From contig CAZSDP010000002.1 of NCBI GenBank assembly GCA_964605665.1, positions 124,001 through 188,000 on the forward strand: a stretch of 64,000 nt of DNA. Reading direction: 5' to 3'. The stretch is from CAZSDP01 sp964605665 (GTDB lineage Bacteria > Planctomycetota > UBA8108 > UBA1146). Numbering within the stretch: position 1 is the stretch's first letter; each line of letters opens with the position of its first letter. Shown in pieces: positions 45,439 to 55,199 of the stretch. The notes under the pieces were generated by a model. That model had not been told where the DNA came from and searched no databases. It saw only the letters and a program-made list of their open reading frames with translations. A program made the translations under genes and the position numbers.

Positions 45439-45597
45439 CGATCTCCCTCAAGACAGCGTATCGAGCGCAGCACCTCTAGCGGGGGGCAGTATACGATTCT
45501 CTGGCACCTTCGCGCGGTTCTTTGTCGAGGCTAGCGATAAATGGAGATCGCGATCGGGATGGTTGCTCCACAACCCACTGAGCGGCAGGATGGGGCC

Positions 45598-47247
45598 ATG
45601 ATGAAATTAATACTCCAAGGGATGATCTGCGGAATATTGCTCGGCGGCAACGGACAATCGCTGTGCGCCCAAGACGGAGAGGGGGGGCGTTCTAGCGCAC
45701 TTCGCCTCGACGTCTATGAAGGAACCATCGAGTGTCAAAATCCGCCGCTCGATCTCCGTTTTCGAACCGATGGTCTCCTCGAGGTCAAAACTCGCATGGG
45801 GAGTGAATTCTTCACGGTGGACGGGGAGCGGGTTGATCGGTCTGACCTTGAGGAAGAGACGACCGGTACTTGGGATGCGTGGAGTGCAGCGGATGGCACG
45901 CGCGTTCGGCCGCTTGCTCTGGACCATCAAGTGGAGGTCGTTCGTCTCGACGAGACTTCCGGCGAATGGTTAGCCCCAGACACCTTTGGAGATTACGGGG
46001 CTCGCTGGGGTCTCTTCAATCGACCGCTCGACTTAGCGGTCTATGAAGATCGGGTCTTTGTAGTAGATAGTGCGAATCACCGAATCCAGGTTTTCACTCT
46101 CGATGGACGATTCCTCTATCACTTCGGGGTGCACCAACTCGTTCCGAGACGCGGCGAAGGGCACTTGCACTATCCCTCTTCGATAGCGATTTCACCTGAT
46201 GGTGAGCGTGTTTTCGTTGCAGAGCCGATCGAGGGGCGGGTTCAGATTTTCCGGGCCCGTCGACCAGGAGATCCACCTCGTGCCACGTTTCTATCGTGGG
46301 AGAGGGTCGACTTGACCACCCACTATGGACAACATTGGGCGATTCGAGAACCTTGGCTCATCATCTCGGAACCTGATGCAGAACGAATTGCGATCTATCG
46401 CATCGTTGCGGGCAAAGAGCCGGTGAGAGTCGGCGAAGTTGGTGGAATTCCCGGAGATGGCTTAGGACAGTTTCGATGTCCGGGTGATGTCGCGTTCTAT
46501 CCCGGGGAACCGGTGCGCGCCGCTGTTCTCGATCGTGGGAATCGGCGCGTCCAAATCATCGAATTGAAGGATTGGGAAGGACCACTTCGATTTGATCCCC
46601 ACCTAGTTCGAGTCGTCCGCGCTCGAAAGTTAGGAGAGAACGCGGTTGAGAATTGGTCGCAATCAGATGGAATCGGACCGGAGACCTGCCTTGCGATCGA
46701 TGGATCGGGTCAACTTTGGATCGGGGGAGAGTCACACGTTTCGGTCTTTGATCAGCGATTGGAGCAGGTGAATCGGTTCAGCACTCCCGCGCTTCGAGCG
46801 ATGGCATTCTCTCGCAAGAATCAAAGCCAGCTCCTCGCCGCGAGTTTGAGCTCCTTGGTAGATCTCCCTGAGGGAAAAGAGTTTCCCCTCGATCAAGTCT
46901 CCCCCAAGTCGTTGGCGTCCTTCTCCGACGGTAGCTGGGTGGTTACCGATGGCGTTCACCATCGACTTGTGTTTGTGAACTCTCAGGGTCAGATCACCGA
47001 TCTGGTGGGGGGACCGGGGGTTCAAGCGGTCCAGTTTTTCCATCCGAGCGCGGTTGCGGTTGATGACTCCGATCGGATTTGGGTCCTCGATCACGGAAAC
47101 CACCGCGGCCAGGTTCTCGATCGTTCGGGGCGATTTCTTTGGGCATTTGGCAGCAGCGCGTATCTCGCTCCGATCAGAGCGGCGATGGGAGATTCACCTC
47201 CACCCTCGTCGGGCGAAGTGACACCAGCGCCTCGATTGGAGGACTGA
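45598..47247 (+). CDS. Secreted NHL-repeat beta-propeller protein
   Basis: From ATG 45598 (a second ATG follows at 45601) the protein has 549 residues with a signal peptide ending LCAQ. NHL-type blades are visible: DLAVYEDRVFVVDSANHRIQ, SIAISPDGERVFVAEPIEGRVQI, VAFYPGE...DRGNRRVQI and AVAVDDSDRIWVLDHGNHRG. NHL propellers bind proteins or ligands and some act as lyases; no catalytic signature is visible here. The frame opens at 45541, but the signal peptide and AGGATGGGG upstream favour 45598. It is the first gene of an operon: one base separates it from the YtkA-like gene. Confidence 0.85.
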   Translation: MMKLILQGMICGILLGGNGQSLCAQDGEGGRSSALRLDVYEGTIECQNPPLDLRFRTDGLLEVKTRMGSEFFTVDGERVDRSDLEEETTGTWDAWSAADGTRVRPLALDHQVEVVRLDETSGEWLAPDTFGDYGARWGLFNRPLDLAVYEDRVFVVDSANHRIQVFTLDGRFLYHFGVHQLVPRRGEGHLHYPSSIAISPDGERVFVAEPIEGRVQIFRARRPGDPPRATFLSWERVDLTTHYGQHWAIREPWLIISEPDAERIAIYRIVAGKEPVRVGEVGGIPGDGLGQFRCPGDVAFYPGEPVRAAVLDRGNRRVQIIELKDWEGPLRFDPHLVRVVRARKLGENAVENWSQSDGIGPETCLAIDGSGQLWIGGESHVSVFDQRLEQVNRFSTPALRAMAFSRKNQSQLLAASLSSLVDLPEGKEFPLDQVSPKSLASFSDGSWVVTDGVHHRLVFVNSQGQITDLVGGPGVQAVQFFHPSAVAVDDSDRIWVLDHGNHRGQVLDRSGRFLWAFGSSAYLAPIRAAMGDSPPPSSGEVTPAPRLED

Positions 47248-47248
47248 G

Positions 47249-47782
47249 ATGAAGTTCCGAAGCATGCTGTTGATCTCGCTCTTCTCCGCACTGGGGTGCG
47301 CTTCGACTGCGACTGAGGTGACGTCTGAGTTGAACTCGACAGCAACCTCGAACGTCGCGAGCGAAATCGCTGGAGAGGAGCACCATGACCAAGGGGACCT
47401 CCGTCGTCTCCGGAGTGATTTCTCTCAGGTGGTTCTCAGTAACGATCGAAGTTGGTGGGTTGGGAGCGAGACTCCGGATGTTCTTCCCCTCGGTGAAGAG
47501 TTCACGATGCAGATCGGCGTCGCTCCGAATCGACTTGATCAGGGGATGGAATCTTCACAGCAGGTGCCCGAGGATCTCTCCGATCTGACGATTCGCGTCG
47601 ATTGCACGATGCCTCAGCATGGACATGGGATGAACGTGGTACCAGAGATTGAATGTACCCAGCCCGGTCGCTTCTTGGTTCATGGCCTCGAGTTGTTCAT
47701 GGAGGGGGAGTGGTTGGTGACGGTCGATGTCGAGTTTGGGCAGCATCTCGAACGGACTCAGTGGTGGGTAGAACCCCAATAA
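47249..47782 (+). CDS. Lipoprotein with YtkA/FixH-like domain
   Basis: A 177-residue protein with a lipoprotein signal (FSALGC, Cys17). The C-terminal 100 residues look like a YtkA/FixH beta-sandwich: FTMQIGV, then MPQHGHGM, then GRFLVHGLELFMEGEWLVTV. The MPxHGHGM patch holds His and Met that could bind copper, as in other YtkA-like proteins. Its stop overlaps the next ATG (TAATG), so it is translationally coupled to the di-haem peroxidase. This fits a role in metal or redox supply to that enzyme. Confidence 0.82.
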   Translation: MKFRSMLLISLFSALGCASTATEVTSELNSTATSNVASEIAGEEHHDQGDLRRLRSDFSQVVLSNDRSWWVGSETPDVLPLGEEFTMQIGVAPNRLDQGMESSQQVPEDLSDLTIRVDCTMPQHGHGMNVVPEIECTQPGRFLVHGLELFMEGEWLVTVDVEFGQHLERTQWWVEPQ

Positions 47783-49008
47783 TGCGATGGGCGATTTGTT
47801 GCTTGCTGGTCGGCCTCTGGGCATCGGCGCTCCTCGGGGATGACCCTGAATCGCCGGTGAGTTTCACGGAGCGGCAGCTGAAACGGATTCGTCGACTCTC
47901 CCCGTTGGGTTCTCCGCCCACCGATCCGACCAATGCCGTCGCGGATGATCCGCGAGCGCAGAGGCTCGGGCGACAACTCTTCTTCGATTCCCGGCTCTCT
48001 GGGAATGGTGAGATCTCATGCTCCACCTGTCACGATCCAGAGCAGTACTTTCAAGACGGGAAGAAACGAGCGAAGACTCTCAAGGAGATGCAACGGAATA
48101 CTCCGACACTACAAAACAGCGCGTGGCTGCGAAACTTCTTTTGGGATGGTCGGGCGACGACGATTTGGGGGCAAGCGATTGAACCGATCGAAAGTCCCTT
48201 TGAGATGGGGGGAGATCGACTCGAGGTTCTCCATCGACTCGATGCAGATGAGGCGTTCAAGTCTGCTTTCATCGAGTTGTTTGGTGAGTGGCCAACGCTC
48301 TCCGATGCTCCACCTCGAGCTTATCAAGTCGACGAGAAGGGGCGCCGAGTGGAAACGGAGGCTTGGCGAAAGCTGCCGAAGTCTCGCCGGTTTGAGATCG
48401 ATCACGCGATCGCTCAGGTCGGCAAATTACTCGGAGCGTTTCAACGTTCGTTGGTGACGGGAGAGACTCCCTTTGATCGTTTTGTCCGAACGCTGTCTTC
48501 GCAAGAGGTCGATCGGGAGTACCCGCTGGCAGCCCAGCGAGGTCTGGCGCTGTTTGTTGGTAAGGCGCGTTGCCACCAATGTCACCATGGTCCGATCTTT
48601 TCCGACCAGTCCTTTCATGCAACGCAAGTGGCTCCACCGGAGGGTTTGTTTCCCGACGAGGGGAGGTACGGGGCACGTCGATTCTTGAAACTGGATCAGT
48701 TTGGCGCGGGTGGACGTCACAGCGATGATCCTGACGGAAAAGCGGCGAGGCGTGCGCGGGGAGCTAAAATCACCGGAGGGGATTTCGGGGCCTTCCGTAC
48801 TCCAGGTCTTCGTAATGTCTCGCGAACCGCTCCCTACATGCATGCTGGCCAATTCGAGACTTTGGAAGAAGTGATCTCCTTCTATTCCGATCGGATCGGA
48901 GCTCTCCCCCCCGATCCAGACCACCTCGACCCGCTGAATCAGCCGCTAAACCTCTCGGCTGAGGAACAGGCGGACTTGTTGGCATTTCTCCTGTCGCTGA
49001 CTGATTAA
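47782..49008 (+). CDS. Di-haem cytochrome c peroxidase/MauG-family protein
   Basis: From ATG 47782 the protein has 408 residues with a signal peptide ending near LLGDD. Two covalent c-type haem sites appear: CSTCH at 80-84 and CHQCH at 264-268. Family blocks LGRQLFFDSRLS, NTPTLQNSAW...FFWDGRATTI and FRTPGLRNVSRTAPYMHAG are clear. It either reduces hydrogen peroxide or modifies a protein or ligand in the periplasm, as MauG does. The frame opens earlier (47653) inside the YtkA gene, but the signal peptide and TAATG overlap fix the start. It is the third gene of the operon with the NHL and YtkA-like proteins. Confidence 0.92.
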   Translation: MRWAICCLLVGLWASALLGDDPESPVSFTERQLKRIRRLSPLGSPPTDPTNAVADDPRAQRLGRQLFFDSRLSGNGEISCSTCHDPEQYFQDGKKRAKTLKEMQRNTPTLQNSAWLRNFFWDGRATTIWGQAIEPIESPFEMGGDRLEVLHRLDADEAFKSAFIELFGEWPTLSDAPPRAYQVDEKGRRVETEAWRKLPKSRRFEIDHAIAQVGKLLGAFQRSLVTGETPFDRFVRTLSSQEVDREYPLAAQRGLALFVGKARCHQCHHGPIFSDQSFHATQVAPPEGLFPDEGRYGARRFLKLDQFGAGGRHSDDPDGKAARRARGAKITGGDFGAFRTPGLRNVSRTAPYMHAGQFETLEEVISFYSDRIGALPPDPDHLDPLNQPLNLSAEEQADLLAFLLSLTD

Positions 49009-49324
49009 TGGCGAAAGAACCCCCACGTTCACGGGGGGGGTAGCGTACTAAAGTGAGATCTGCTCGAGGCGGCGAGAACCAAGAGGGCGAGATCGGGCAC
49101 TTCCAGTTCGACATGCTTGCTCTCCATAGGCGAGAGCCCTAGACTCAAGAGATCGAAGCAGATGTAATCTGGCGTTCCAAGAGACGCCGATTCAAGACTT
49201 TAGGGCCGTTGTACGGTCCGTTCAGTTGTTGGGTGGAATTCCTCTTCACTTCAAGTTGTGTTCCTTCTTCCAGCCTTGTTGGTGTGGCTTGGAAGGAGTG
49301 GGAACACTTCGAATGGAGCTACGG
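49009..49324. other. Intergenic region with a possible terminator
   Basis: 316 bp between the peroxidase gene and the LVIVD protein gene. A C-run/G-run hairpin at 49020-49039 (CCCCC-A-CG/CG-GGGGGG, loop TTCA) lies 11 bp after the peroxidase stop and may end the operon; no T tract follows. The next gene has its own promoter space. Confidence 0.4.
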
Positions 49325-51790
49325 ATGCGGCAGCCGAATCGGTTTGCAATCCTCGGAGTGATCGTGTTGTGCGTGGTTTTGCCGGCGATGATGTGGGGCC
49401 ACCAGGAGGACCCGAAGACTCGATATCAGGCGAATCCATATCAGGGACCTGGATATCGAAGTGGCCACGGTGTCGGACCCACCGGTGGAGCTTCCCCCTT
49501 CGGTCCAGTCGGAGGATTCAATGCTTCCGGAGTCACCCTTCTTTCTTGGTTGACTCTTCCGGAGTTGGGCCCTGGGATCAGTAGTGGTAATGACTGTTGG
49601 GGCTACACCTCACCGAGTGGGCGTGAGTACGCGCTGATCGGGAGCTCGGCAGGAACCACCGTGGTTGAAATCACGAATCCGGGAAATCCGCAGGTGATCG
49701 AATTTATCGCGGGACCGAATAGTCTCTGGCGTGATGTGAAGACCTATTCGACTTTTGCCTACTCCGTCTCTGAGGGTGGCGGCGGCATTCAAGTGATCGA
49801 TCTCTCTGCCGTTGATAGTGGCACAGTGACTTTGGTCAACAGCATTGTGACGGGTGGAACGGAAGCCTCGCACAATGTTGCGATCGATGAGACATCTGGC
49901 TTCCTCTATCGATGTGGGGGAGCAGGTAATGGTCTGCGCATTTACTCCCTTGCGAATCCGAGCGCCCCAGCGTTTGTCGCAAGTTGGCCCGATCGGTATG
50001 TGCATGACGCGCAAATCGTCACCTACACCAGTGGGCCCAATGCTGGGCGGCAGATCGCCTTCTGTTGTAGTGGGCTCAATGGAGGCTCAGTCGATACGGG
50101 GCTCGATATTCTCGATGTCACCGACAAGGCCAACATTCTCACTCTCTCCACCACGATCTACCCCTTGGGACAGTATTCCCACCAAGGATGGCTCTCTGCT
50201 GATTTTCAGTACTTCTATCTGGGAGATGAGCTGGACGAAGGAAACCTCAATCTCCCGACGAAGACATTTGTCTTCGATGTCAGCAATCTGAATCAACCGA
50301 CACTCACCGGCGACTTCACCAATAGCAATCCCGCCATCGGTCACAACATGTACACGGTTGGCACCACGCTCTTTCAGGCGAACTATCGCAGTGGTTTGAG
50401 GGTTTTCGACGTGAGCAATCCACTTGCGCCGGTGGAAACCGCTTTCTTCGACACCTACCCCACCGATGATCTAGGACAGTTCAACGGTCTTTGGAGTGTT
50501 TACCCTTACTTCCCTAGTGGGCTTGTCATCGGTAGTGATCTCGAGCGAGGTCTTTTTGTTTGGCAGGTAGGAGATCCTGCGCTGAGCTTCGACTATCCGA
50601 TGGGGTTACCGAGTCGACTCGATCCGAGTGGAGACTCTCTCCTTGTCGATATTACTCCGGCGACTGGACAGTCGATCGATCCAAACTCTCCAACATTGTG
50701 GATCGACTTGGGCTCAGGTTTCCAAGCGTTTCCTCTGACTCTTGTTTCTGGTGTGCGATACGAAGTGAATTTCCCTGCCACCAATTGTGGGGAGCTCATT
50801 TCCTGGTATCTCGAAGCGAGCCCATTGGGTGGGACGCCTTTGGTGAGCCCCGGGGCTGCTCCCGGCTCCCCCTTTGAGACCTCTTCCGAGTTGTCCTCCA
50901 CTACGCTTGTTGCGGACACGATGGAGACGGTGACCGGCTGGACAGTCGGTGCACCAGGAGATACTGCGACGACCGGAATCTGGACCAGAGTCGATCCGAT
51001 CGGTACTGCTGCGCAACCAGAAGACGATCACACTTTATCGGGAACGCAGTGCTGGGTAACCGGTGCGGGAACTCCGGGTGGGACGCTTGGTGAAGATGAT
51101 GTCGATGGTGGTGCGACGACGTTGCTCTCCCCGATCTACAATTTGACCAATACCCTCTCGCCGACGATCAGTTATTGGCGTTGGTATTCCAATGGTGCGG
51201 GAGCATCTCCCGGTGAGGATACCTTTGAAGTGTCGATTTCCTCTGACGGTGGGTTGAGCTGGGTACTCGTCGAGCAAGTGGGACCGGTGGGGATTGGAAC
51301 GACCGGCTCATGGATTCAGCACCGATTCTCTCCGGCGAGTTTGATTCCGCTGACCTCGAATGTTCGACTTCGCTTTGTCGCGAGCGATCTGTTCAACGGG
51401 TCGATCGTTGAAGCGGGAGTCGATGATGTGCTTATCGAAGATACGATTTGCGCCGACTGTAACCTCAATGGCATTGATGATTCGGTCGACATTGCGACGG
51501 GAACGAGCGCTGACACCAATGGAGACGGAATTCCTGATGAATGTGGTCAAGGCTGTCCACAGACGTTCATCCGTGGAGATGTCAATAACGATCAGTCGAT
51601 CAACCTTTCTGATGCGGTCGGCATTTTGACCTATCTCTTCGCAGGTGGTGCGATGCCGATGCCGTTGGAGCGGGCTGACGTCGATGCCGATGGCATGGTC
51701 GCCCTCGGTGATGTCATTCAGCTACTCGGGTACCTGTTCACGGGTGGGCCACCGCCGGCTCCGCCATTCCCCGATCCAGGTTGCCCCTAG
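49325..51790 (+). CDS. Secreted LVIVD-repeat (choice-of-anchor B type) protein with dockerin C-terminus
   Basis: From ATG 49325 (GGAG six bases upstream) the protein has 821 residues and a signal peptide. An LVIVD-type propeller follows, with repeats such as GTTVVEITNPGNPQVIEFI, GLRIYSLANPSAPAFVASW and GLRVFDVSNPLAPVETAFFD. The next part is a beta-rich domain (about 520-700) like MAM/jelly-roll modules. A thrombospondin-3-like calcium stretch (DCNLNGIDDSVDI, DTNGDGIPDECG) and a dockerin pair (RGDVNNDQSINLSDAVGIL, ADVDADGMVALGDVIQLL) end the protein. It is probably a surface or matrix protein. Earlier starts at 49226 and 49313 lack a well-placed ribosome site. Confidence 0.88.
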   Translation: MRQPNRFAILGVIVLCVVLPAMMWGHQEDPKTRYQANPYQGPGYRSGHGVGPTGGASPFGPVGGFNASGVTLLSWLTLPELGPGISSGNDCWGYTSPSGREYALIGSSAGTTVVEITNPGNPQVIEFIAGPNSLWRDVKTYSTFAYSVSEGGGGIQVIDLSAVDSGTVTLVNSIVTGGTEASHNVAIDETSGFLYRCGGAGNGLRIYSLANPSAPAFVASWPDRYVHDAQIVTYTSGPNAGRQIAFCCSGLNGGSVDTGLDILDVTDKANILTLSTTIYPLGQYSHQGWLSADFQYFYLGDELDEGNLNLPTKTFVFDVSNLNQPTLTGDFTNSNPAIGHNMYTVGTTLFQANYRSGLRVFDVSNPLAPVETAFFDTYPTDDLGQFNGLWSVYPYFPSGLVIGSDLERGLFVWQVGDPALSFDYPMGLPSRLDPSGDSLLVDITPATGQSIDPNSPTLWIDLGSGFQAFPLTLVSGVRYEVNFPATNCGELISWYLEASPLGGTPLVSPGAAPGSPFETSSELSSTTLVADTMETVTGWTVGAPGDTATTGIWTRVDPIGTAAQPEDDHTLSGTQCWVTGAGTPGGTLGEDDVDGGATTLLSPIYNLTNTLSPTISYWRWYSNGAGASPGEDTFEVSISSDGGLSWVLVEQVGPVGIGTTGSWIQHRFSPASLIPLTSNVRLRFVASDLFNGSIVEAGVDDVLIEDTICADCNLNGIDDSVDIATGTSADTNGDGIPDECGQGCPQTFIRGDVNNDQSINLSDAVGILTYLFAGGAMPMPLERADVDADGMVALGDVIQLLGYLFTGGPPPAPPFPDPGCP

Positions 51791-51812
51791 CAACTGATCG
51801 TCGATATTCCTT

Positions 51813-51855
51813 AGAGAAGAGGCTGGCGTGGGTGATCCCCGTCGGCCTCTTCTCT
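51813..51855 (+). terminator. Terminator after the LVIVD protein gene
   Basis: AGAGAAGAGGC pairs with GCCTCTTCTCT (11 bp) around a 21-base loop, starting 23 bp after the stop at 51790, and is followed by TGTTCTT. It lies between convergent genes. Confidence 0.7.
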
Positions 51856-52087
51856 TGTTCTTGGGAATCACGAACCGCTCGCGACCGCAGATCTCCTCGC
51901 TCAGAGCTTCCTTCCCCGATGGGGAAATTCCACGTCAACTGCTCTTCCTTGTCGCCTCGACACCAGTTCTTGCCAGTGAGCAGGGTCTGGGAGAAGGAGC
52001 GACCTGATCGAAGAGATGCTTGAGTGGTCAGAGAGTAGGTGGAGAGGCTTCCCAGAAGCTTTCGCGATCGCGATCAACTCAGAGAAC

Positions 52088-54334
52088 TCACTCTACTTGG
52101 ATATCGTCAAATCCGATCCGGACGTCAGTGGTGGCGGTTCCGTTGGTGGTGATGATCAGGCGGAGTCCGATCAATTGGGATAGATCAAGGAAGGGGTTTG
52201 CACTCGCAAAGTCTGCCAATGGGATGGAGACCGACAAGAAGCGCTGGTATTTGAGAGGGACGGTCAGCGTCGAGGGCTGTGGTTGCGGATGCTGAACGGT
52301 AGTGGGAAGAGGCGCTGGTAGAGTCACAAATCTACCGTTCGCATCTTCGAGTTCTATCTCGAGCGAGAAGTGGGTGAGGCCGAGATTGTCTGCCGCACCG
52401 TGGATGTCGTGATTCTTCACCCGGAATGTGAACAGCTTCGATCCGGTGGTATCAAATGGTAATCCCCCCTGGCTGAGGGGAATGTCCACCGACGTGACTC
52501 CGAGTGGATCGGCGATGAGGACGAGATTCGAAATCGGATCGATCGGGGCAGGAAGAGGGAAGGGCCAGTCGTAGCAAGCGCCCTTGATGAAAAGCAGGCT
52601 ATTGTTCGCGGTGATGAGGTCTCCATTGTTGGTGAGTGGGAAGTCATCGAAGTCGGCGATCTTCTTGACCCCCGACAAATTTCGACGAACCGCGACGCCG
52701 ACCAGGGCGCTCCCTTGTGACTCATGTCCGTGGAGAAGCCCTTCAACTGAGATATCGCCAAAGGCATATCTGTAGAAGAAGGCAGTGGAATAGTGCTTAA
52801 TCAGAAGAAGTTGCAGACCTCGCGAGATATAGCGGCAATTGTCGACAGCGGGAGCCTGATCGTTCCAATTGCACTCAGAGCAGCCGATCAGCCCTGCATC
52901 GGATGTGTATCCATGGCATCCACCGTAGATGGTCACCATTGTTGCTGGCCCGGTGAATCTCTCCAAAATCCGCTCTGAGTAAGGAAAGAAGACGTCTGTA
53001 TCCTGCTCCGCAGTGATGCTCATGATCGGAACGTCTGGAAGCTGTATCCAGCGATCCGTAAATCCGACGAGAGAATCCCTGCGAACGTCGGTCCCTTGCA
53101 AAGAGAGGATCCCTCGAACGTCTGGATCGAGCTCTCTGGCGACTACCGCGGTTCCACCTCCGCGTGAATGACCTCCATAGAAGAACCGATCGAATTCGAG
53201 AGACTCGAAGAGAGGATGGCTGGGATTCGTGTCATGCTCCTCCAGAAGGGCTCGCACTTCGAGAAGAACCTGAGCCGCTTCATCATGGCCACCCCAGCAG
53301 TAGTAATCGATGTACTCAAAGTAAGGGAATTGATCATTGACCGAAACGCAGGTAACTCCGTGCGAGGCTAGGTGGGTCAGGAGTTGATCATAGGAGGCGT
53401 GATTGAAACCTGTACCGTGGTGGAAGACCAACAGTGGTGATCTGCCGGAGAAATTCGTAGGGCGGTAAATTCTAAGAGCCTTGGTTTCGGTGTACTGCGC
53501 ACTCGATGGTTGGACCAGGCTGCAGGCGTATAGCGGATAGATCGGCGGCCAAGGTAGTTGGTGAGTGTAGTCAAAGCTCTCCGTCAGGATCACCACGGGG
53601 TGTGGACCTGGTGCGGAAAAACCTTGACCAGGAATGATCTCAGTTTCCGCAGCACTGAAGGAGGCGAGATCCACGCTAAAGGTGGTGTATTCGCCGAGAG
53701 AGTTCCGCCCCCACGCAACGAAGGAATGCAAACCGGGGGGGATGCTCGAGCCAGTGATTGCGCCGGTGATGGGATCGAGAGAGAGGTCACCCGGAAGAGC
53801 TTCGTTGAGGGGGAGTCCATAGGAGAAGAAAGGGATTTCACTTTGGATGATCCCTGAATCGACACCAGACTGCCACGTCACGCTCACCTGTTGCTCTTGA
53901 GGAAGTTGACCATGGTAGCCGAGCCCTGCTCTCGCAGATTCAATGGTGAATGAGCGGGAGCCCACCAATGTGATCGCGCAGTTGCCAACGAGGCAGTCGA
54001 GCTGGTCTTCTGTGGGGTCGAATCCACAGAATTCCGGAGAAGGAAGCACTGCTGGACTAGCAAGGAACACGTAATTAAGGAGCTGAATGACGTCAGCCAG
54101 ATCTAGTGTCCCGTTGTCATCCGCGTCAGCCGCGTCTTTACAGGGAGTCAAGGTGCCCGAAGACGGTCCGAACAGATCCTCAAGTAAGAAGATTGGATCC
54201 GAGATGTTGACCGATCCATCACCGTTAGAGTCACCCCGACGAAATCCGGGGAGTTCTTCTCCCGGCAGCGGTTGACTATGGAGCGCCACCACTGCCGTGA
54301 GGATCAACCAGGCTAGAATGCCAATCTGTTTCAT
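52088..54334 (-). CDS. Secreted alpha/beta hydrolase with N-terminal dockerin pair
   Basis: The ATG at 54334 (GGGGAGC upstream) gives 748 residues. A signal peptide is followed by a dockerin pair (RGDSNGDGSVNISDPIFLL, ADADDNGTLDLADVIQLL) and a beta-rich domain. Next is an alpha/beta hydrolase with LLVFHHGTGFNHASYDQLLT (oxyanion region), GGHSRGGG (nucleophile Ser), TAEQDTDVFF (Asp) and YGGCHGYTSD (His). The C-terminal 150 residues are beta-rich. The hydrolase resembles platelet-activating-factor hydrolase/dienelactone-type esterases. Its substrate may be an ester in a polymer. A dockerin on an enzyme suggests tethering to a surface partner. A frame to 54502 exists but has no ribosome site. Confidence 0.87.
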   Translation of the reverse strand: MKQIGILAWLILTAVVALHSQPLPGEELPGFRRGDSNGDGSVNISDPIFLLEDLFGPSSGTLTPCKDAADADDNGTLDLADVIQLLNYVFLASPAVLPSPEFCGFDPTEDQLDCLVGNCAITLVGSRSFTIESARAGLGYHGQLPQEQQVSVTWQSGVDSGIIQSEIPFFSYGLPLNEALPGDLSLDPITGAITGSSIPPGLHSFVAWGRNSLGEYTTFSVDLASFSAAETEIIPGQGFSAPGPHPVVILTESFDYTHQLPWPPIYPLYACSLVQPSSAQYTETKALRIYRPTNFSGRSPLLVFHHGTGFNHASYDQLLTHLASHGVTCVSVNDQFPYFEYIDYYCWGGHDEAAQVLLEVRALLEEHDTNPSHPLFESLEFDRFFYGGHSRGGGTAVVARELDPDVRGILSLQGTDVRRDSLVGFTDRWIQLPDVPIMSITAEQDTDVFFPYSERILERFTGPATMVTIYGGCHGYTSDAGLIGCSECNWNDQAPAVDNCRYISRGLQLLLIKHYSTAFFYRYAFGDISVEGLLHGHESQGSALVGVAVRRNLSGVKKIADFDDFPLTNNGDLITANNSLLFIKGACYDWPFPLPAPIDPISNLVLIADPLGVTSVDIPLSQGGLPFDTTGSKLFTFRVKNHDIHGAADNLGLTHFSLEIELEDANGRFVTLPAPLPTTVQHPQPQPSTLTVPLKYQRFLSVSIPLADFASANPFLDLSQLIGLRLIITTNGTATTDVRIGFDDIQVE

Positions 54335-55199
54335 CGAATTTCGCTCCCCTGCCGCGATCCTGCCAATCTGAACCTTCCCACACGATGGATAAGGCTGTCG
54401 AAGCGGTTCCTCGACGAAGCGGGTGCTTATAAGTCGTCGGCGTTTGATTGAGAGCTTCGAGCAAATTGCGCCGCGATGGAATCTGTGGGCTGAGCCAACC
54501 ACACTCCAGCCGCGCTTTGGGTCGATAGGCGGGTCCCAAGCAGCTTCTCAATCACTAGAGGAGGGAATCTGAATGAAGTTCCAGTTGGGCCTCGCCGCCA
54601 ATATTTAGCTGAGCTTCGCGGCGGAGGCTCTCAATCTGGACAGATAGAAGTATCCAGTCGCTCCTCGTCTCCTCGCCCTCATCATAGCGTTCAAGGGCGC
54701 GATAGGGGGATTTACTTAAAACTGACCTTTGTGTAGGTTGCCAAAACCCAGTCTGCTGATAAGATCGAAGAGTTCGTAAATTTGAAGTTAGCGTCACGGT
54801 GCGATACTAACAACCTGTCTGGGAGACCACTTGGTTCTGGCGTGACTTTCATGACATGTCACTTAAGTGCCTTTTCTGATAGGTTTTAAGTTCGTCTCCG
54901 GGGCGTTCCGCCCGCTGGGTCTCACAATTTTTCTACTCATGTCCCCATCGGTAGTTCATTGTGTGCCCCGTAGCACGGCTGATAAATTAGCGACAAACAT
55001 AACCAGCGCTCTGCTGGGTTTTTGGGAACTAACATTGGGATGATCTGCAGGATATTCCTGCATTCTGGAGGCTCAACCCTACCCAAGGGTTACTTCATCC
55101 CGCGAGAAACGAGATTCGGATTTTCTTCTTACAGGCTTGCTGAAGGGTCTTCCTACCTTTTCAGCCACCGGAAGATGTCTGATTCCGAGGAGGTGTGTC
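54335..55199. other. Long divergent intergenic region
   Basis: 865 bp between the divergent hydrolase and peroxidase genes, the longest promoter region here. A 7-bp hairpin (TGCAGGA/TCCTGCA, loop TAT) lies at 55046-55062. Codon-like open frames are short and unsupported. No RNA gene is recognised, though a long untranslated leader for the 4.5-kb gene is possible. Confidence 0.45.
55187..55193 (+). promoter_or_regulatory. Ribosome binding site fixing a GTG start
   Basis: GAGGAGG lies six bases before the GTG at 55200 and decides the start of the large peroxidase. The frame is open from a TTG at 55137, which has no such site. Confidence 0.8.
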
